A DNA stretch of 64,000 nt from Novosphingobium sp. KA1 (GCF_017309955.1 NZ_CP021247.1:1179501-1243500), one strand, 5' to 3'; numbered from the stretch's first letter, positions 8,871 through 18,146 are shown. The notes: a model not told the origin generated them from the letters alone. Translations and numbers: made by a program.

Positions 8871-10409
8871 TCAGCGCTCCTTGGTGGCGCTGAAAGTCAG
8901 GTCGGGATTGCGCTCTTGCTGGTAGCTCACGTCCCAGGCCGAGCGGGCCATGAACACCGGGTCGCCGTCCCGGTCGCGGGCGAGGTTCATCTTGTTGAAT
9001 TCGCCGAAATCGCGCAGCGCCTTGTCATCGCCCTTGAGCCAGCGGGCCGTATCGAAGGGAGCAGGCTCCAGCACCGCCTCGACCTTGTATTCGGCTTCGA
9101 GGCGGCTGATCAGCACGTCAAGCTGCAGCTGGCCGACAACCCCCACGACCCACTGCGAGCCGATCTCGGGATAGAAGACCTGGATGACGCCCTCTTCCGA
9201 CAGGTCGTCCAGCGCCTTGCGCAGCTGCTTGGTCTTGGTCGGGTCCTTGAGCGCGACGCGGCGCAGGATTTCCGGGGCAAAGTTCGGCAAGCCGGTAAAA
9301 CGAACCTGATTCTTCTCCGAAAGCGTATCGCCCACCCGCAAGGTGCCATGGTTGGGAATGCCGATGATATCGCCGGGCTCGGCGCTGTCGGCGATCTCGC
9401 GGTCCTGCGCGAAGAACAGGATCGGCGAATGGACCGCGATCGGCTTGCCGAGGCCCGAAGGCGTCAGCTTCATGCCGCGCTTGAAGGTGCCCGAGACCAG
9501 ACGCATGAAGGCAATACGGTCACGGTGCATCGGGTCCATGTTGGCCTGGACTTTGAAGATGAAGCCGGTGACTTCCTTGTTGTCCGGCTCGATCGTGCCT
9601 GCCTCCGAAGGCTGCGGGCGGGGCGGTGGGGCGAACCTGGCAATTGCATCGATAAGCTCGGCGACACCGAAGTTCTTGAGCGCCGAGCCGAAGTAGACCG
9701 GCGTCAGGTCACCGCCGCGATAGGCCTCGACGTCGAATTCCGGATACCCGGCCTGCGCCAGCTCCAGTTCCTCGGCCACCGCATCGGGGAGCGCGGCGTT
9801 TTCGTCAACATGGCCGAGATATTCCTTGCTCGGCCCTTCCGGGCGGCTGATCCGTCCGCTGGCGATGTCGAGAATGCCCTCGAACATGCCACCCATGCCG
9901 ACCGGCCAGGACATCGGGCAGACATCCAGCGCCAGCATGTCGGCCACTTCGTCCATCAGGTCGAAGCAGGCACGGCCTTCGCGGTCGACCTTGTTGATGA
10001 AGGTGATGATCGGCACCGAACGCAGGCGGCAGACTTCGAACAGTTTGCGTGTCTGCGGCTCGATGCCCTTGGCCGCGTCGATGACCATGATCGCCGAATC
10101 GACCGCCGTCAGCGTGCGGTAAGTGTCTTCCGAGAAGTCCTCGTGGCCCGGCGTGTCCAGCAGGTTGAAGGTGACCGTATTGCCATCGGCATCGGTCCGC
10201 TCGAAGGTCATCACCGAGCTGGTGACCGAGATTCCGCGCTGCTGCTCGATCTTCATCCAGTCCGAACGCGCACGCCGGGCCGCGCCGCGTGCCTTGACCT
10301 GACCTGCCAGGTGAATCGCGCCGCCCTGCAGCAGCAGCTTTTCGGTGAGCGTGGTCTTACCGGCGTCAGGGTGCGAAATGATTGCGAAAGTGCGGCGGGA
10401 ATTGGTCAT
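8871..10409 (-). CDS. prfC: peptide chain release factor 3
   Basis: RF3 is a ribosome-associated GTPase that recycles RF1/RF2 after peptide release. The 512-residue protein has G1 SHPDAGKTTLTEK near residues 13-25, the switch segment QQRGISVTSSV, G3 DTPGHEDF and G4 NKVDREG. The RF3-type domain II/III segments follow (GTFKRGMKL, GSQWVVGVVGQLQ). The length is slightly under the E. coli protein (529). The ATG at 10409 begins MTNSRRTFAIISHPDAGKT, as expected. The SDR gene upstream on the same strand ends at 10507, with a terminator-like hairpin between. Confidence 0.97.
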   Translation of the reverse strand: MTNSRRTFAIISHPDAGKTTLTEKLLLQGGAIHLAGQVKARGAARRARSDWMKIEQQRGISVTSSVMTFERTDADGNTVTFNLLDTPGHEDFSEDTYRTLTAVDSAIMVIDAAKGIEPQTRKLFEVCRLRSVPIITFINKVDREGRACFDLMDEVADMLALDVCPMSWPVGMGGMFEGILDIASGRISRPEGPSKEYLGHVDENAALPDAVAEELELAQAGYPEFDVEAYRGGDLTPVYFGSALKNFGVAELIDAIARFAPPPRPQPSEAGTIEPDNKEVTGFIFKVQANMDPMHRDRIAFMRLVSGTFKRGMKLTPSGLGKPIAVHSPILFFAQDREIADSAEPGDIIGIPNHGTLRVGDTLSEKNQVRFTGLPNFAPEILRRVALKDPTKTKQLRKALDDLSEEGVIQVFYPEIGSQWVVGVVGQLQLDVLISRLEAEYKVEAVLEPAPFDTARWLKGDDKALRDFGEFNKMNLARDRDGDPVFMARSAWDVSYQQERNPDLTFSATKER

Positions 10410-10450
10410 CGGCGCCCTTTACTGGGGACTGCCCCAGAAGGAAAGAGGAT

Positions 10451-10483
10451 CGAGGGAACGCGCGGCGGCGGCGCCCTCCCTCG
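10451..10483 (-). terminator. possible terminator after the SDR gene
   Basis: CGAGGGA at 10451-10457 pairs with TCCCTCG at 10477-10483 and extends inward through GC pairs. On the minus strand it is followed by ATCCTCTTTCCTTCT, a pyrimidine-rich tail. It sits between the SDR stop and the prfC start. Confidence 0.5.
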
Positions 10484-10506
10484 CTCATCCCTCCCCTGCC
10501 GGAGCC

Positions 10507-11256
10507 TTATCCGGCGCGAGCAACCTGAAAACCAGCAAAGGACTGGCTAACCGGCATCAGTTCCAGCGTGTTGATATTGAGGTGCGCCGGCAGCGTGGCC
10601 ACCCACAGCACCGTCTGCGCAATATCCTCACCCGTCATCGGATTGGCACCGCCATAGAGCGTGTCCGAGGCCTGCTGGTTGCCGCCCGTGCGTACCAGCG
10701 TGAATTCGGTTTCCACCATGCCCGGCTCGATCGAGGTGACGCGCACGCCGGTCCCGGCAAGGTCCGAACGCAGGCCCAGCGAGAACTGGTGCACGAAAGC
10801 CTTGGTGCCGCCGTAGACGTTGCCGCCGGTGTAAGGATAAGTCGCCGCCACCGATGACAGGTTCACGATCGCGCCCTTGCGCTCCACCAGCGCCGGCAGC
10901 AGCTTATGGGTGAGCGAGACCAGCGCGGTGACGTTGGTGTCGATCATCGTCTTCCAGCTGTCGAGCGAGGCGCTCTGGGCCGGTTCCGTGCCGAGCGCGA
11001 GGCCGGCATTGTTGACGAGGCAGTCGATACCGGCGAACTCCGCCGGGAGCGCCGCCAGCGCGGCATCGCGCGCCGCTTCATCGCGCACGTCGAAGACGGC
11101 GGCGTCGAACTTGTCCGCACCCAGTTCGGCCTTCAGGGCGTCCAGGCGCTCGGCCCGGCGGCCGGTGCCGATCACGCGCCAGCCCGCCGCCACGAACGCG
11201 CGGGCACAGGCTTCGCCGATACCGGAGGTGGCGCCGGTTACGAGTGCGGTCTTCAT
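10507..11256 (-). CDS. short-chain dehydrogenase/reductase (YdfG-like)
   Basis: This is a classical 249-residue SDR, a cytosolic NAD(P)-dependent oxidoreductase. TGATSGIG near residues 7-14 binds the cofactor, NNAG is present, and the catalytic Ser-Tyr-Lys set is in NLSSVAA and VYGGTKAF. The arrangement LVNNAGLALG...IEPGMVETEF resembles YdfG-type 3-hydroxy acid/serine dehydrogenases, but the substrate is uncertain. The ATG at 11256 follows AAGGAGA, an excellent ribosome site. It is 11 bp after the epimerase-like gene, so both are likely in one transcript running from pheS. Confidence 0.9.
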   Translation of the reverse strand: MKTALVTGATSGIGEACARAFVAAGWRVIGTGRRAERLDALKAELGADKFDAAVFDVRDEAARDAALAALPAEFAGIDCLVNNAGLALGTEPAQSASLDSWKTMIDTNVTALVSLTHKLLPALVERKGAIVNLSSVAATYPYTGGNVYGGTKAFVHQFSLGLRSDLAGTGVRVTSIEPGMVETEFTLVRTGGNQQASDTLYGGANPMTGEDIAQTVLWVATLPAHLNINTLELMPVSQSFAGFQVARAG

Positions 11257-11267
11257 GGAGGTCTCCT

Positions 11268-12158
11268 TCAATCAGCGGTCAGGACGGTCACGTCCATGCG
11301 AAAACGGCGGCTGGCGCCGGGCGCCAGCGAGAGCATGCCCGGCTTGGCGCGGAAATCGCCGGAATAGCCCAGCGGGTCGGCGTGGCCCTGCCAGGGCTCG
11401 ATGCAGAGGTAATTGGCGCCCGGCTTCTGCCAGATGCCCAGCATCGGCATGTCCGGGAAAGCCACCGCAAGCTGGCCGCCACCGGGCGCGCCGAAAGTCA
11501 GCGCGCGGCTGGCAAGCCGGTCCCAGATCACCGCGTCCTCGACGAAATGCACGGCATCGGGACGGTAGAGGTGGCCTTCCACCAGCGTCGGCACCGGCTC
11601 CGGCAGGACGAGGCCGGTGGCCGGATCGATGCGGCGGACCGGCTGCGGTTCGGCCTGTTCGAAAGCGATCGTGTGTTCCGCCTTGGGTGCGCCGCCGGGC
11701 AGCGGCCAGGCGAAGGCGGGGTGATAGCCAAGGCTGAACGGCATCGGCGCATCGCCGGAGTTGGAGACTTCCGCCGCCACATGCAGCGTCGCGCCGTCGA
11801 TGCGGAACACGAGGTCGAGCACGAAAGCGAAAGGATAAGCTTTGCGCGTGCCCTCGCTGTCGCGCAGGCGCAGGCGAACCGCGCCCTCGTCCTGCTCGAC
11901 CACTTCGAAGGTCGAATGGCGGGCAAAGCCGTGGCGGGGCAGTTTGTAATCCTGCCCGTCCAGCCGATAGCGATCGCCATTGAGCGCGCCAACGATCGGG
12001 AACAGGATCGGCGCATGGCCGGTCCAGAATGCCGGATCGGCATCGGTCATGTATTCGCGGCCGGTCCGGTCGGCCAGCGACCAGAGTTCCGCCCCGAACG
12101 TGGCGATGCGCGCGGTCAGATCGCCGGCGGTGATGGTCACGAATTCCACGTCTGTCAC
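11268..12158 (-). CDS. aldose 1-epimerase family protein (LacX-like)
   Basis: This is a galactose-mutarotase-fold protein of 296 residues. Features include FGAELWSLAD with the substrate-loop glutamate, ILFPIVGAL, the PRHGFAR histidine motif, LGYHPAFAWPL with the second histidine, and IEPWQGHADP near the end. The set matches the LacX/YphB-like subgroup rather than classical GalM. The natural sugar is unknown. I prefer the GTG at 12158, with GGGAAG upstream, over a TTG at 12206 that would overlap pheT. It follows pheT and precedes the SDR gene, probably in the same operon. Confidence 0.88.
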   Translation of the reverse strand: MTDVEFVTITAGDLTARIATFGAELWSLADRTGREYMTDADPAFWTGHAPILFPIVGALNGDRYRLDGQDYKLPRHGFARHSTFEVVEQDEGAVRLRLRDSEGTRKAYPFAFVLDLVFRIDGATLHVAAEVSNSGDAPMPFSLGYHPAFAWPLPGGAPKAEHTIAFEQAEPQPVRRIDPATGLVLPEPVPTLVEGHLYRPDAVHFVEDAVIWDRLASRALTFGAPGGGQLAVAFPDMPMLGIWQKPGANYLCIEPWQGHADPLGYSGDFRAKPGMLSLAPGASRRFRMDVTVLTAD

Positions 12159-12202
12159 CGGCGATCTTCCCTTTTTCCCCAGCAGCCCCTTCAGCCGCCC
12201 GT

Positions 12203-14614
12203 TCAACCGCGCAGCACGGCTCCGAGCTTGGCGGCGGCGGCGGTCACCTTGTCGCTGATCGCCTTGAGGTCCTCTTCCTTGTAGCTCTTTTCGAGCGGCT
12301 GGAGAGTGACTTCGAGCGCGAGCGACTTCTGCCCTTCCGGCACGCCGGTCCCGCGGAAATCGTCGAAGAGGCGGGCCGAGACGATGTTCACCTTGTCCGC
12401 ACCCGCAACCATGCGGACGAGGTCACCAGCGGGCAGTTCCGCCGGCACCAGGAACGCATAGTCGCGCGTCACCGCCTGCAGCGCCGGGGGCGCGTAGCGG
12501 GTACGGGCGAAGGTGGCGGCGCCCTTCTTGCCGGGGATGGCGTCGAGATAGATCTCGGCAATCGCCACCGGGCCTTCGATATCGAACTGCTTGGCAACCG
12601 CCGGGTGCAGCATACCGAAGCGCGCCAGCACGTTCTTGGGCCCAAGGCGCAGCGTGGCCGACTGGCCGGGGTGGAACTGCGAACCAGCCTCACCCATGAC
12701 CTGCAGCTTTTCGACCGGAGCACCGGCCTCAGCCAGCAGCGCGGTGACTTCGGCCTTGGCGTCGTAGGCGTCGAACATCGCCGCCTTGCCGGTTGCCCAG
12801 CCGCGCGCGACCTTCTCGCCGGCCAGCACGAAGCCCAGCGCCAGACGCTCGTCGCTCGCACCGCCCTCGCCGCGCAGATAGCGACGGCCGAGTTCGAACA
12901 GGCGCAGCGAGGCCGCACCGCGATCGAGGTTGCGCTTGGCCGCCATCAGCAGGCCCGGCAGCAGCGACGGCCGCATGACCTTCATGTCCTCGCTGATCGG
13001 GTTGGCCAGCGTCCAGAGCGCGCCGTTACCTTCCGCGAAAGCATCGGCTTCGGCCAAGGGCAGGAACGACCAGGTAACCGCTTCGTGCAGACCGCGCGCG
13101 GCAGCGGCGCGGCGAACGCGGCGTTCCAGCGCCTGCGTCGGCGTGGCGGTCGGACGGGCAACGCCGTCAACGCGCGGCAAGGCGACGCTGGCAACCTTGT
13201 CGAGACCGTGAATGCGGACGACTTCCTCGACGATGTCGGGGGCGCCGTCCACATCGGGACGCCAGCCGGGAACGGTCACGGCCCATGCCTTATCAAAGCC
13301 GGCTTCTTGCCCGACGACAGCGAAGCCAAGGCTCTCCAGGATACGCTGCTGTTCGGCCGGCTCGATGGCCACCCCGCCCAGCTTCTCGGTCAGCGCCCGA
13401 TCGAAGTGCACGATCTTCGGCGTCGACGGAGCCGCACCGCTGCGCACCGCCTGCGAAGCTTCACCGCCGCACAGCGTCTGGATCAGCTTGGTGAGGTGGT
13501 CGAGGCCGGTATCGAGGAAATTCGGATCGATCCCACGCTCGAAACGGCTGCGCGCGTCCGAGGTGAGGTTGAGCTTGCGGCCGGTCTTGGCGATGCGCTC
13601 GGGATCGAAATAGGCGATTTCGAGCAGGACATCGGTGGTCTCGTCGCCGCAGCCCGAATGCTCGCCGCCCATGATCCCGGCGATGTCGTGCACGCCTGAA
13701 TCGTCGGCGATCACGGTCATCTCGGCGTCGAGCGTGTAGGTCTTCTCGTTCAGCGCGACGACCGTCTCACCGTCCTTGGCGCGGCGCGCGACGACGGCGC
13801 CGCTCAGCTTGGCAAAGTCATAGGCGTGGGCCGGGCGACCATAGGCCAGCATCAGGTAGTTGGTGGCATCGACCAGCGCCGAGATCGGACGCTGCCCTGC
13901 CGCCTTCAACCGGTCCTGCAGCCACTGCGGCGAAGGGCCGTTCTTCACGCCCTTGATCACGCGGCCGTAGAACGCCGGGCAACCCTCGGCATCGTCGGTG
14001 CGCACGTCCACCGGGCAGGGGAAGCTGCCGGCGATGTCCAGCACCTCGATCGGCTTCAGCGTGCCGAGGCCGGAGGCGGCCAGATCGCGGGCGATGCCGT
14101 AGACGCCCATGCAGTCCGGGCGGTTGGGGGTGATGGCGACCTCGATCACCGGATCGGCGCCGTGGTAGTCCGCGAAAGGCGTGCCGACCGGCGCGTCCTC
14201 GGGCAGTTCGATGATGCCGTCGTGGTCTTCGCCAAGCTCCAGCTCGCGCGTGGAGCACATCATGCCGTTCGATTCGACGCCGCGCACGGCGGCGACCTTC
14301 AGCACCATGCCATTGGCGGGCACGGTCGCACCGGCAAGGCCCAGCACGCCGACAAGGCCCGCACGCGCATTGGGTGCGCCGCAGACGACCTGCAGCACGC
14401 CCTCACCCGTATCGACGGTGAGGACCTGCAGCTTGTCCGCCTGCGGATGCTTGTCCGCGGTCAGCACCTTGGCCACACGGAAACCGGCCAGCTTGGCGGC
14501 AGGGTCTTCGATGCCTTCGACCTCAAGGCCGATGGCGTTGAGCTTCAGGGCGATATCCTCAAGCGAGGCGTCGGTCTCAAGGTACTGCTTGAGCCAGGAA
14601 AGCGAGAACTTCAT
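12203..14614 (-). CDS. pheT: phenylalanine--tRNA ligase beta subunit
   Basis: PheT forms the alpha2beta2 synthetase with PheS and carries tRNA-recognition and editing functions. The 803-residue protein has the N-terminal tRNA-binding (EMAP-like) domain around 40-150, the B3/B4 editing region, the B5 domain, and a C-terminal ferredoxin-fold anticodon-binding domain ending near RDYAFLVPAELPAGDLV...EVTLQPLEKSYKEEDL. The length is typical. The start MKFSLSWLKQYLETD is the family consensus. It lies 20 bp after pheS in the same direction. Confidence 0.98.
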   Translation of the reverse strand: MKFSLSWLKQYLETDASLEDIALKLNAIGLEVEGIEDPAAKLAGFRVAKVLTADKHPQADKLQVLTVDTGEGVLQVVCGAPNARAGLVGVLGLAGATVPANGMVLKVAAVRGVESNGMMCSTRELELGEDHDGIIELPEDAPVGTPFADYHGADPVIEVAITPNRPDCMGVYGIARDLAASGLGTLKPIEVLDIAGSFPCPVDVRTDDAEGCPAFYGRVIKGVKNGPSPQWLQDRLKAAGQRPISALVDATNYLMLAYGRPAHAYDFAKLSGAVVARRAKDGETVVALNEKTYTLDAEMTVIADDSGVHDIAGIMGGEHSGCGDETTDVLLEIAYFDPERIAKTGRKLNLTSDARSRFERGIDPNFLDTGLDHLTKLIQTLCGGEASQAVRSGAAPSTPKIVHFDRALTEKLGGVAIEPAEQQRILESLGFAVVGQEAGFDKAWAVTVPGWRPDVDGAPDIVEEVVRIHGLDKVASVALPRVDGVARPTATPTQALERRVRRAAAARGLHEAVTWSFLPLAEADAFAEGNGALWTLANPISEDMKVMRPSLLPGLLMAAKRNLDRGAASLRLFELGRRYLRGEGGASDERLALGFVLAGEKVARGWATGKAAMFDAYDAKAEVTALLAEAGAPVEKLQVMGEAGSQFHPGQSATLRLGPKNVLARFGMLHPAVAKQFDIEGPVAIAEIYLDAIPGKKGAATFARTRYAPPALQAVTRDYAFLVPAELPAGDLVRMVAGADKVNIVSARLFDDFRGTGVPEGQKSLALEVTLQPLEKSYKEEDLKAISDKVTAAAAKLGAVLRG

Positions 14615-14634
14615 TTTCTAGATCCTTCCCGCGC

Positions 14635-15732
14635 TCAGGCCGGAGTGCCAACGCCGCCCGAAAGGGTCGGCACGTCGAGGGCGGAGAAACCGTAGTGGGA
14701 GAGCCAGCGCACATCGCCGTCAAAGAAGGCGCGCAAGTCGTCCATGCCGTACTTCAGCATGGCAAGGCGATCGATGCCGATGCCGAAGGCGAAACCCTGC
14801 CATTCGTCGGGATCGAGCCCGGCAAATTCGATGACGCGGCGGTTGACCATGCCCGAGCCGAGCACTTCCATCCAGCCGCCCTCGCCCTTCGACGGGTCGC
14901 CGCCGATCACGCGCTTGCCGTCGATCAGGGTGAAGCCGATGTCCGCTTCCACCGAAGGCTCGGTGAAGGGGAAGTAGCTGGGGCGCAGGCGCAGGACGAT
15001 GTCCTCACGCTCGAAGAACGCCTTCAGGAAGGTCTCCAGCGTCCACTTGAGGTGGCCGAGGTGGACGTCCTTGTCGATCACCAGACCTTCGACCTGGTGG
15101 AACATCGGCGTGTGGGTGGCGTCGCTGTCCGAACGGTAGACGCGGCCCGGCGCGATGATGCGCAGAGGGGCGCCTTGCGCGAGCATGGTGCGCATCTGCA
15201 CCGGGGAGGTGTGCGTGCGCAGCAGCATCTCGCGGTTCTTGGCGTCGCGGTCCGGGAAATAGAACGTGTCGTGCATCGCGCGTGCCGGATGGCTTTCCGG
15301 CATGTTGAGCGCGGTGAAGTTATGCCAGTCGTCCTCGATCTCCGGCCCGGTGGCGACCGAGAAGCCGAGGTCGGCGAAGATTTCGGCGATCTCGTCCATC
15401 ACTTGCGAGATCGGGTGAACGGTGCCGCGCGGCGCTTCGGGCGCGGGCAGCGAGAGATCGATGGTCTCGGAGGCAAGACGGGCGTTCAGCGCCGCCGTCT
15501 CCAGCACGTCCTTGCGGGCGCCGAGCGCATCGTTCACGCTCTCGCGCAGACCATGGATCTTGGGGCCTTCGACCTTGCGCTCTTCGGGATCGAGCTTGCC
15601 CAGCGTCTTGAGCAGGCCGGAGATCGAACCCTGCTTGCCCAGAAACTCGACACGCAGTGCCTCCAGCGTATCGAGATCGGATGCTTCCGCGATCCGCGAG
15701 AGCGCCTCCTGGCCGGTTGCTGCGTAGTCCAC
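14635..15732 (-). CDS. pheS: phenylalanine--tRNA ligase alpha subunit
   Basis: PheS is the catalytic class II synthetase subunit that activates phenylalanine. The 365-residue protein has the N-terminal coiled-coil arm, motif 1 around [14 protein letters not shown], motif 2 at [20 protein letters not shown], and motif 3 at [14 protein letters not shown]. The glycine/Asp-rich [20 protein letters not shown] stretch is also present. Its promoter-like sequence lies just upstream (15772-15800). In many relatives pheS follows rplT directly. Here an AraC-type gene separates them. Confidence 0.98.
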   Translation of the reverse strand: MDYAATGQEALSRIAEASDLDTLEALRVEFLGKQGSISGLLKTLGKLDPEERKVEGPKIHGLRESVNDALGARKDVLETAALNARLASETIDLSLPAPEAPRGTVHPISQVMDEIAEIFADLGFSVATGPEIEDDWHNFTALNMPESHPARAMHDTFYFPDRDAKNREMLLRTHTSPVQMRTMLAQGAPLRIIAPGRVYRSDSDATHTPMFHQVEGLVIDKDVHLGHLKWTLETFLKAFFEREDIVLRLRPSYFPFTEPSVEADIGFTLIDGKRVIGGDPSKGEGGWMEVLGSGMVNRRVIEFAGLDPDEWQGFAFGIGIDRLAMLKYGMDDLRAFFDGDVRWLSHYGFSALDVPTLSGGVGTPA

Positions 15733-15771
15733 TGGTGTCTGCCTGACTGTTGCTGATATCTGGAAGCGCGG

Positions 15772-15800
15772 TCCTTAGGGGGAGCGCGCGAGAATCGCAA
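15772..15800 (-). promoter_or_regulatory. promoter-like element of pheST
   Basis: The minus strand has TTGCGA, a 17-base spacer ending CTCCCCC, then TAAGGA, about 40 bases before the pheS start. A nearly identical element precedes rpmI and related ones precede prs and panC. The shared form supports a housekeeping promoter, though the -10 is not canonical. Confidence 0.45.
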
Positions 15801-15847
15801 CGGCGAGAGCGCGCCGCGCCTGCAGGGGCAGCATGGCTGCCCCCCGA

Positions 15848-16720
15848 TCAGCCCGCCCGGAACCGCCGCCCCATGCCCGTCCGGCCGAGCCGAACCCGCT
15901 CGCGCATGAGCGTTTCCGTCAAGGGCTTTTCAAGCGCTGCATACTCGCGCGGGGTCATCCCCATGAAGGCCTTGAAATCGCGAACGAACTGGGCCTGATC
16001 GTGGTAGGCCTCGTCCATCGCCCCGATCCACTTCAGCGCCGGCGCCTCGGTAAACTGCTCGACACTGCGCAGGAAACGCTGGCGACGCAGCAGCAGCTTG
16101 GGCGAGAAACCGAAAGCGGCCCGGCACACCCGCTCGACCATGCGCGGATGCGCGCCCACTGCCGCGGCAAGGTCAACCGCGGTGCGCAGCTCCGGATCGA
16201 GGACGGCATCGCCGATCGCGACGATCAACGCCTCGTGCGCCACCTCCCGCAGTTCCAGCCCGGCCAGGAACGCGATCAGGCAATCGAGATGGACCCCGGG
16301 CGAAACATCAACATCGGACAGCAGGCCATGGAGCGGCAGGAACCGCGCAAATACCGCATCGACATCGCCGTCCACCAACCTGTCGGCATAAAGATAGGCC
16401 GGGGCATCGATGAGGGCGGCCCAACCCAGCGGGGTTACCCGGAACCCCCATTGCCGCGCCGTTCCCATCGAGAAACGCACTTCCTGGGCGCGCGGCCCGC
16501 TCACGGTGAAGCGACTGCCATCGATCCGGCAGCCGGATCGGGTGCTTGCCCGCACGGGTGAGCCATAATGGAACCGGAAGGTCGCCCAATCGGGGCACAG
16601 GACGTCGTGCAGGCGCTCATCGGCGCCGAGATCGACGTCGCAGTAGAACAAGGCGGTTACGTAGCGCTCAAGCCCCGGAGGGACCGGGCAGTACTGGATG
16701 ATGACCCGCCTGGCTGCCAT
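15848..16720 (-). CDS. AraC-family transcriptional regulator (first of two nearby)
   Basis: This 290-residue regulator has a DUF6597-like N-terminal sensory part (PPGLERYVTALFYC) and a C-terminal AraC-type double helix-turn-helix. The first HTH covers VDLAAAVGAHPRMVERVCRA and is followed by FGFSPKLLLRRQRF. The second covers YHDQAQFVRDFKAFMGMTPREY. The ligand and targets are unknown. I chose the ATG at 16720, with GCAGGGA upstream, over the 53-residue-longer frame. It is inserted between rplT and pheS, all on the same strand. A second AraC protein with a similar C-terminal layout lies at 19159-20103. Confidence 0.85.
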   Translation of the reverse strand: MAARRVIIQYCPVPPGLERYVTALFYCDVDLGADERLHDVLCPDWATFRFHYGSPVRASTRSGCRIDGSRFTVSGPRAQEVRFSMGTARQWGFRVTPLGWAALIDAPAYLYADRLVDGDVDAVFARFLPLHGLLSDVDVSPGVHLDCLIAFLAGLELREVAHEALIVAIGDAVLDPELRTAVDLAAAVGAHPRMVERVCRAAFGFSPKLLLRRQRFLRSVEQFTEAPALKWIGAMDEAYHDQAQFVRDFKAFMGMTPREYAALEKPLTETLMRERVRLGRTGMGRRFRAG

Positions 16721-16863
16721 TCCCTGCTTCTTGTCACTGCCCCTGCTTGTCGTCACGGCAATGTCGACTGCCCCTCGCGCCGAAAAATTACAGGCTCTTG
16801 ACCAAGCGCGCAAAGCAATTCGGCGCGCCCGTGCCGTTAAAACAATGAAAGCAGAAACAATTC

Positions 16864-16893
16864 GGGGCGCGGACGCCATAGCGCCCGCGCCCC
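16864..16893 (-). terminator. terminator of rpmI-rplT
   Basis: A GGGGCGCGG/CCGCGCCCC 9-bp stem (16864-16893), extended by an inner GCGCT/GGCGT pairing, is followed on the minus strand by GAATTGTTTCTGCTTT. It lies 56 bp past the rplT stop and upstream of the AraC gene, so AraC and pheST are probably not simple readthrough products of the ribosomal operon. Confidence 0.75.
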
Positions 16894-16949
16894 GTAACTG
16901 TTTCGCGGATCGCGATTTCAGAGCCTCGAAAGGCCCCGAAACGATCGAC

Positions 16950-17309
16950 TTAGGCCGGCAGAGCAGCCTTTGCCTGAGCGATCACGGCCGAGAACACCGA
17001 ACCCTCGTTCATGGCGAGGTCGGCCATCGACTTACGATCCAGTTCGATACCGGCGAGCTTGGCGCCGTGGATGAACTGCGAGTAGGTCAGGCCTTCGGCG
17101 CGGACGGCAGCGTTGATACGCTGGATCCACAGGGCGCGGAAGGTGCGCTTCTTGACCTTGCGGTCGCGGTACGCGTACTGGCCAGCCTTTTCGACGGCCT
17201 GGCGGGCAACGCGGATCGTGTTCTTCCGACGGCCGCGGTAACCCTTGGCCTGGTCCAGAATACGCTTGTGCTTGGCGCGGGTGGTAACACCCCTCTTAAT
17301 ACGGCTCAT
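16950..17309 (-). CDS. rplT: 50S ribosomal protein L20
   Basis: L20 binds 23S rRNA early in 50S assembly and in several bacteria represses its own operon. The 119-residue basic protein shows the family hallmarks [30 protein letters not shown], and [21 protein letters not shown]. The length is normal. It follows rpmI by 13 bp, and the pair ends at a terminator near 16864. The usual infC gene is not next to them in this window. Confidence 0.98.
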   Translation of the reverse strand: MSRIKRGVTTRAKHKRILDQAKGYRGRRKNTIRVARQAVEKAGQYAYRDRKVKKRTFRALWIQRINAAVRAEGLTYSQFIHGAKLAGIELDRKSMADLAMNEGSVFSAVIAQAKAALPA

Positions 17310-17322
17310 AGGTCAGTACTCC

Positions 17323-17526
17323 TCAGTTGAGCCCGTAGGGCGCCCACTTCTTGATCGTCTTTGCATCGGCGTCAGAGATGACTTCGGTGCCGCGATTCTG
17401 GCGGATGTACTTGCCGTTGTGGCTCATGAGGCGGTGACGCTTGCCGGCGACGCCGTGCTTCACCTTGCCGGTGGCGGTGAGCTTGAAGCGCTTCTTCACA
17501 CCGCTCTTGGTCTTCAGCTTGGGCAT
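17323..17526 (-). CDS. rpmI: 50S ribosomal protein L35
   Basis: L35 is a small, strongly basic ribosomal protein of 67 residues. It starts [17 protein letters not shown] and includes GKRHRLMSH and the C-terminal WAPYGLN, all standard. I chose the ATG at 17526, preceded by GAAAGGAAACGAA, over a frame eight codons longer. The transcript leader, if it starts at the element at 17636-17664, would be about 100 bases, long enough for L20-type feedback. Confidence 0.97.
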   Translation of the reverse strand: MPKLKTKSGVKKRFKLTATGKVKHGVAGKRHRLMSHNGKYIRQNRGTEVISDADAKTIKKWAPYGLN

Positions 17527-17635
17527 TTCGTTTCCTTTCGCAGCAGACACGTCCAGTCAGCCATGGCAGCCCTTTTCGCCAGGCGGACGAGCGAATCCCC
17601 TTGCGGAGACTCAACCGTGTCGATTGAAGGGCGCG

Positions 17636-17664
17636 CCTTTAGGGGGAGATGGCCCGCAGCGCAA
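17636..17664 (-). promoter_or_regulatory. promoter-like element of rpmI-rplT
   Basis: The minus strand shows TTGCGC, a 17-base spacer ending CTCCCCC, then TAAAGG. It resembles the element before pheS in both hexamers, spacer length and the last bases of the spacer. Its distance to the rpmI start leaves a leader of roughly 100 bases. Confidence 0.45.
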
Positions 17665-17707
17665 GCCCTGCCGACCATCTCGCGCCGTCCTCGCGGATTT
17701 CGCGGCC

Positions 17708-18139
17708 TCAGGTGCCATTGCGCAGCGTGGTGAAAGGCTGCCGGCCGGTCCTGGCCAGCCAGCCGAGGTAATCCCCATCGCGGATCACCGGCGCGGCCTT
17801 GGGCTGCGGGGCACGCCAGACATAGATTTGCGCCGGCGCCCGGCGCCCCGAGGCAAGACGTACCGGCAGGCAGATCCGGCGATACTCGCGCCCCTCGTAG
17901 CGGTCCAGCCGGGCAAGATCGCCCGGCCGCAAGTCCAGTCGGCACAGCGTGCCCCGCACCCTGGCGCCGGAGCGCGCCGGCAGAAGCGCAGGGAACCAGC
18001 CATTTCCGCCCTTCACGGCAAAAATCCGGCCCGGCGCCCATGCCGGCTCGGCATGGACCAAGCGCGCCGCGATCCACTCCCCCATGCGCGTTCCGGCATG
18101 GGGCTGGAGCGTACCGTAGACAAACAGGTCCTGCGCCAA
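17708..18139 (-). CDS. gamma-glutamylcyclotransferase (AIG2-like) family protein
   Basis: This small 143-residue protein begins with the family signature DLFVYGTLQPH. It has GRIFAVKGGNGWFPALL and a later YEGREYRRI segment carrying the probable catalytic acidic region. AIG2/GGCT-fold proteins cyclise gamma-glutamyl peptides or amines, and the true substrate here is unknown. No ATG or GTG is available before the VYGTL motif. I take the TTG at 18139, seven bases after the hisN stop. No clear ribosome site is seen, so it may be translationally coupled to hisN. Confidence 0.8.
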   Translation of the reverse strand: MAQDLFVYGTLQPHAGTRMGEWIAARLVHAEPAWAPGRIFAVKGGNGWFPALLPARSGARVRGTLCRLDLRPGDLARLDRYEGREYRRICLPVRLASGRRAPAQIYVWRAPQPKAAPVIRDGDYLGWLARTGRQPFTTLRNGT

Positions 18140-18146
18140 GATCGGC

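Noticed and set aside
8853..10550. 565-codon open frame on the plus strand
   Set aside because: It is antisense to prfC, which has all GTPase motifs.
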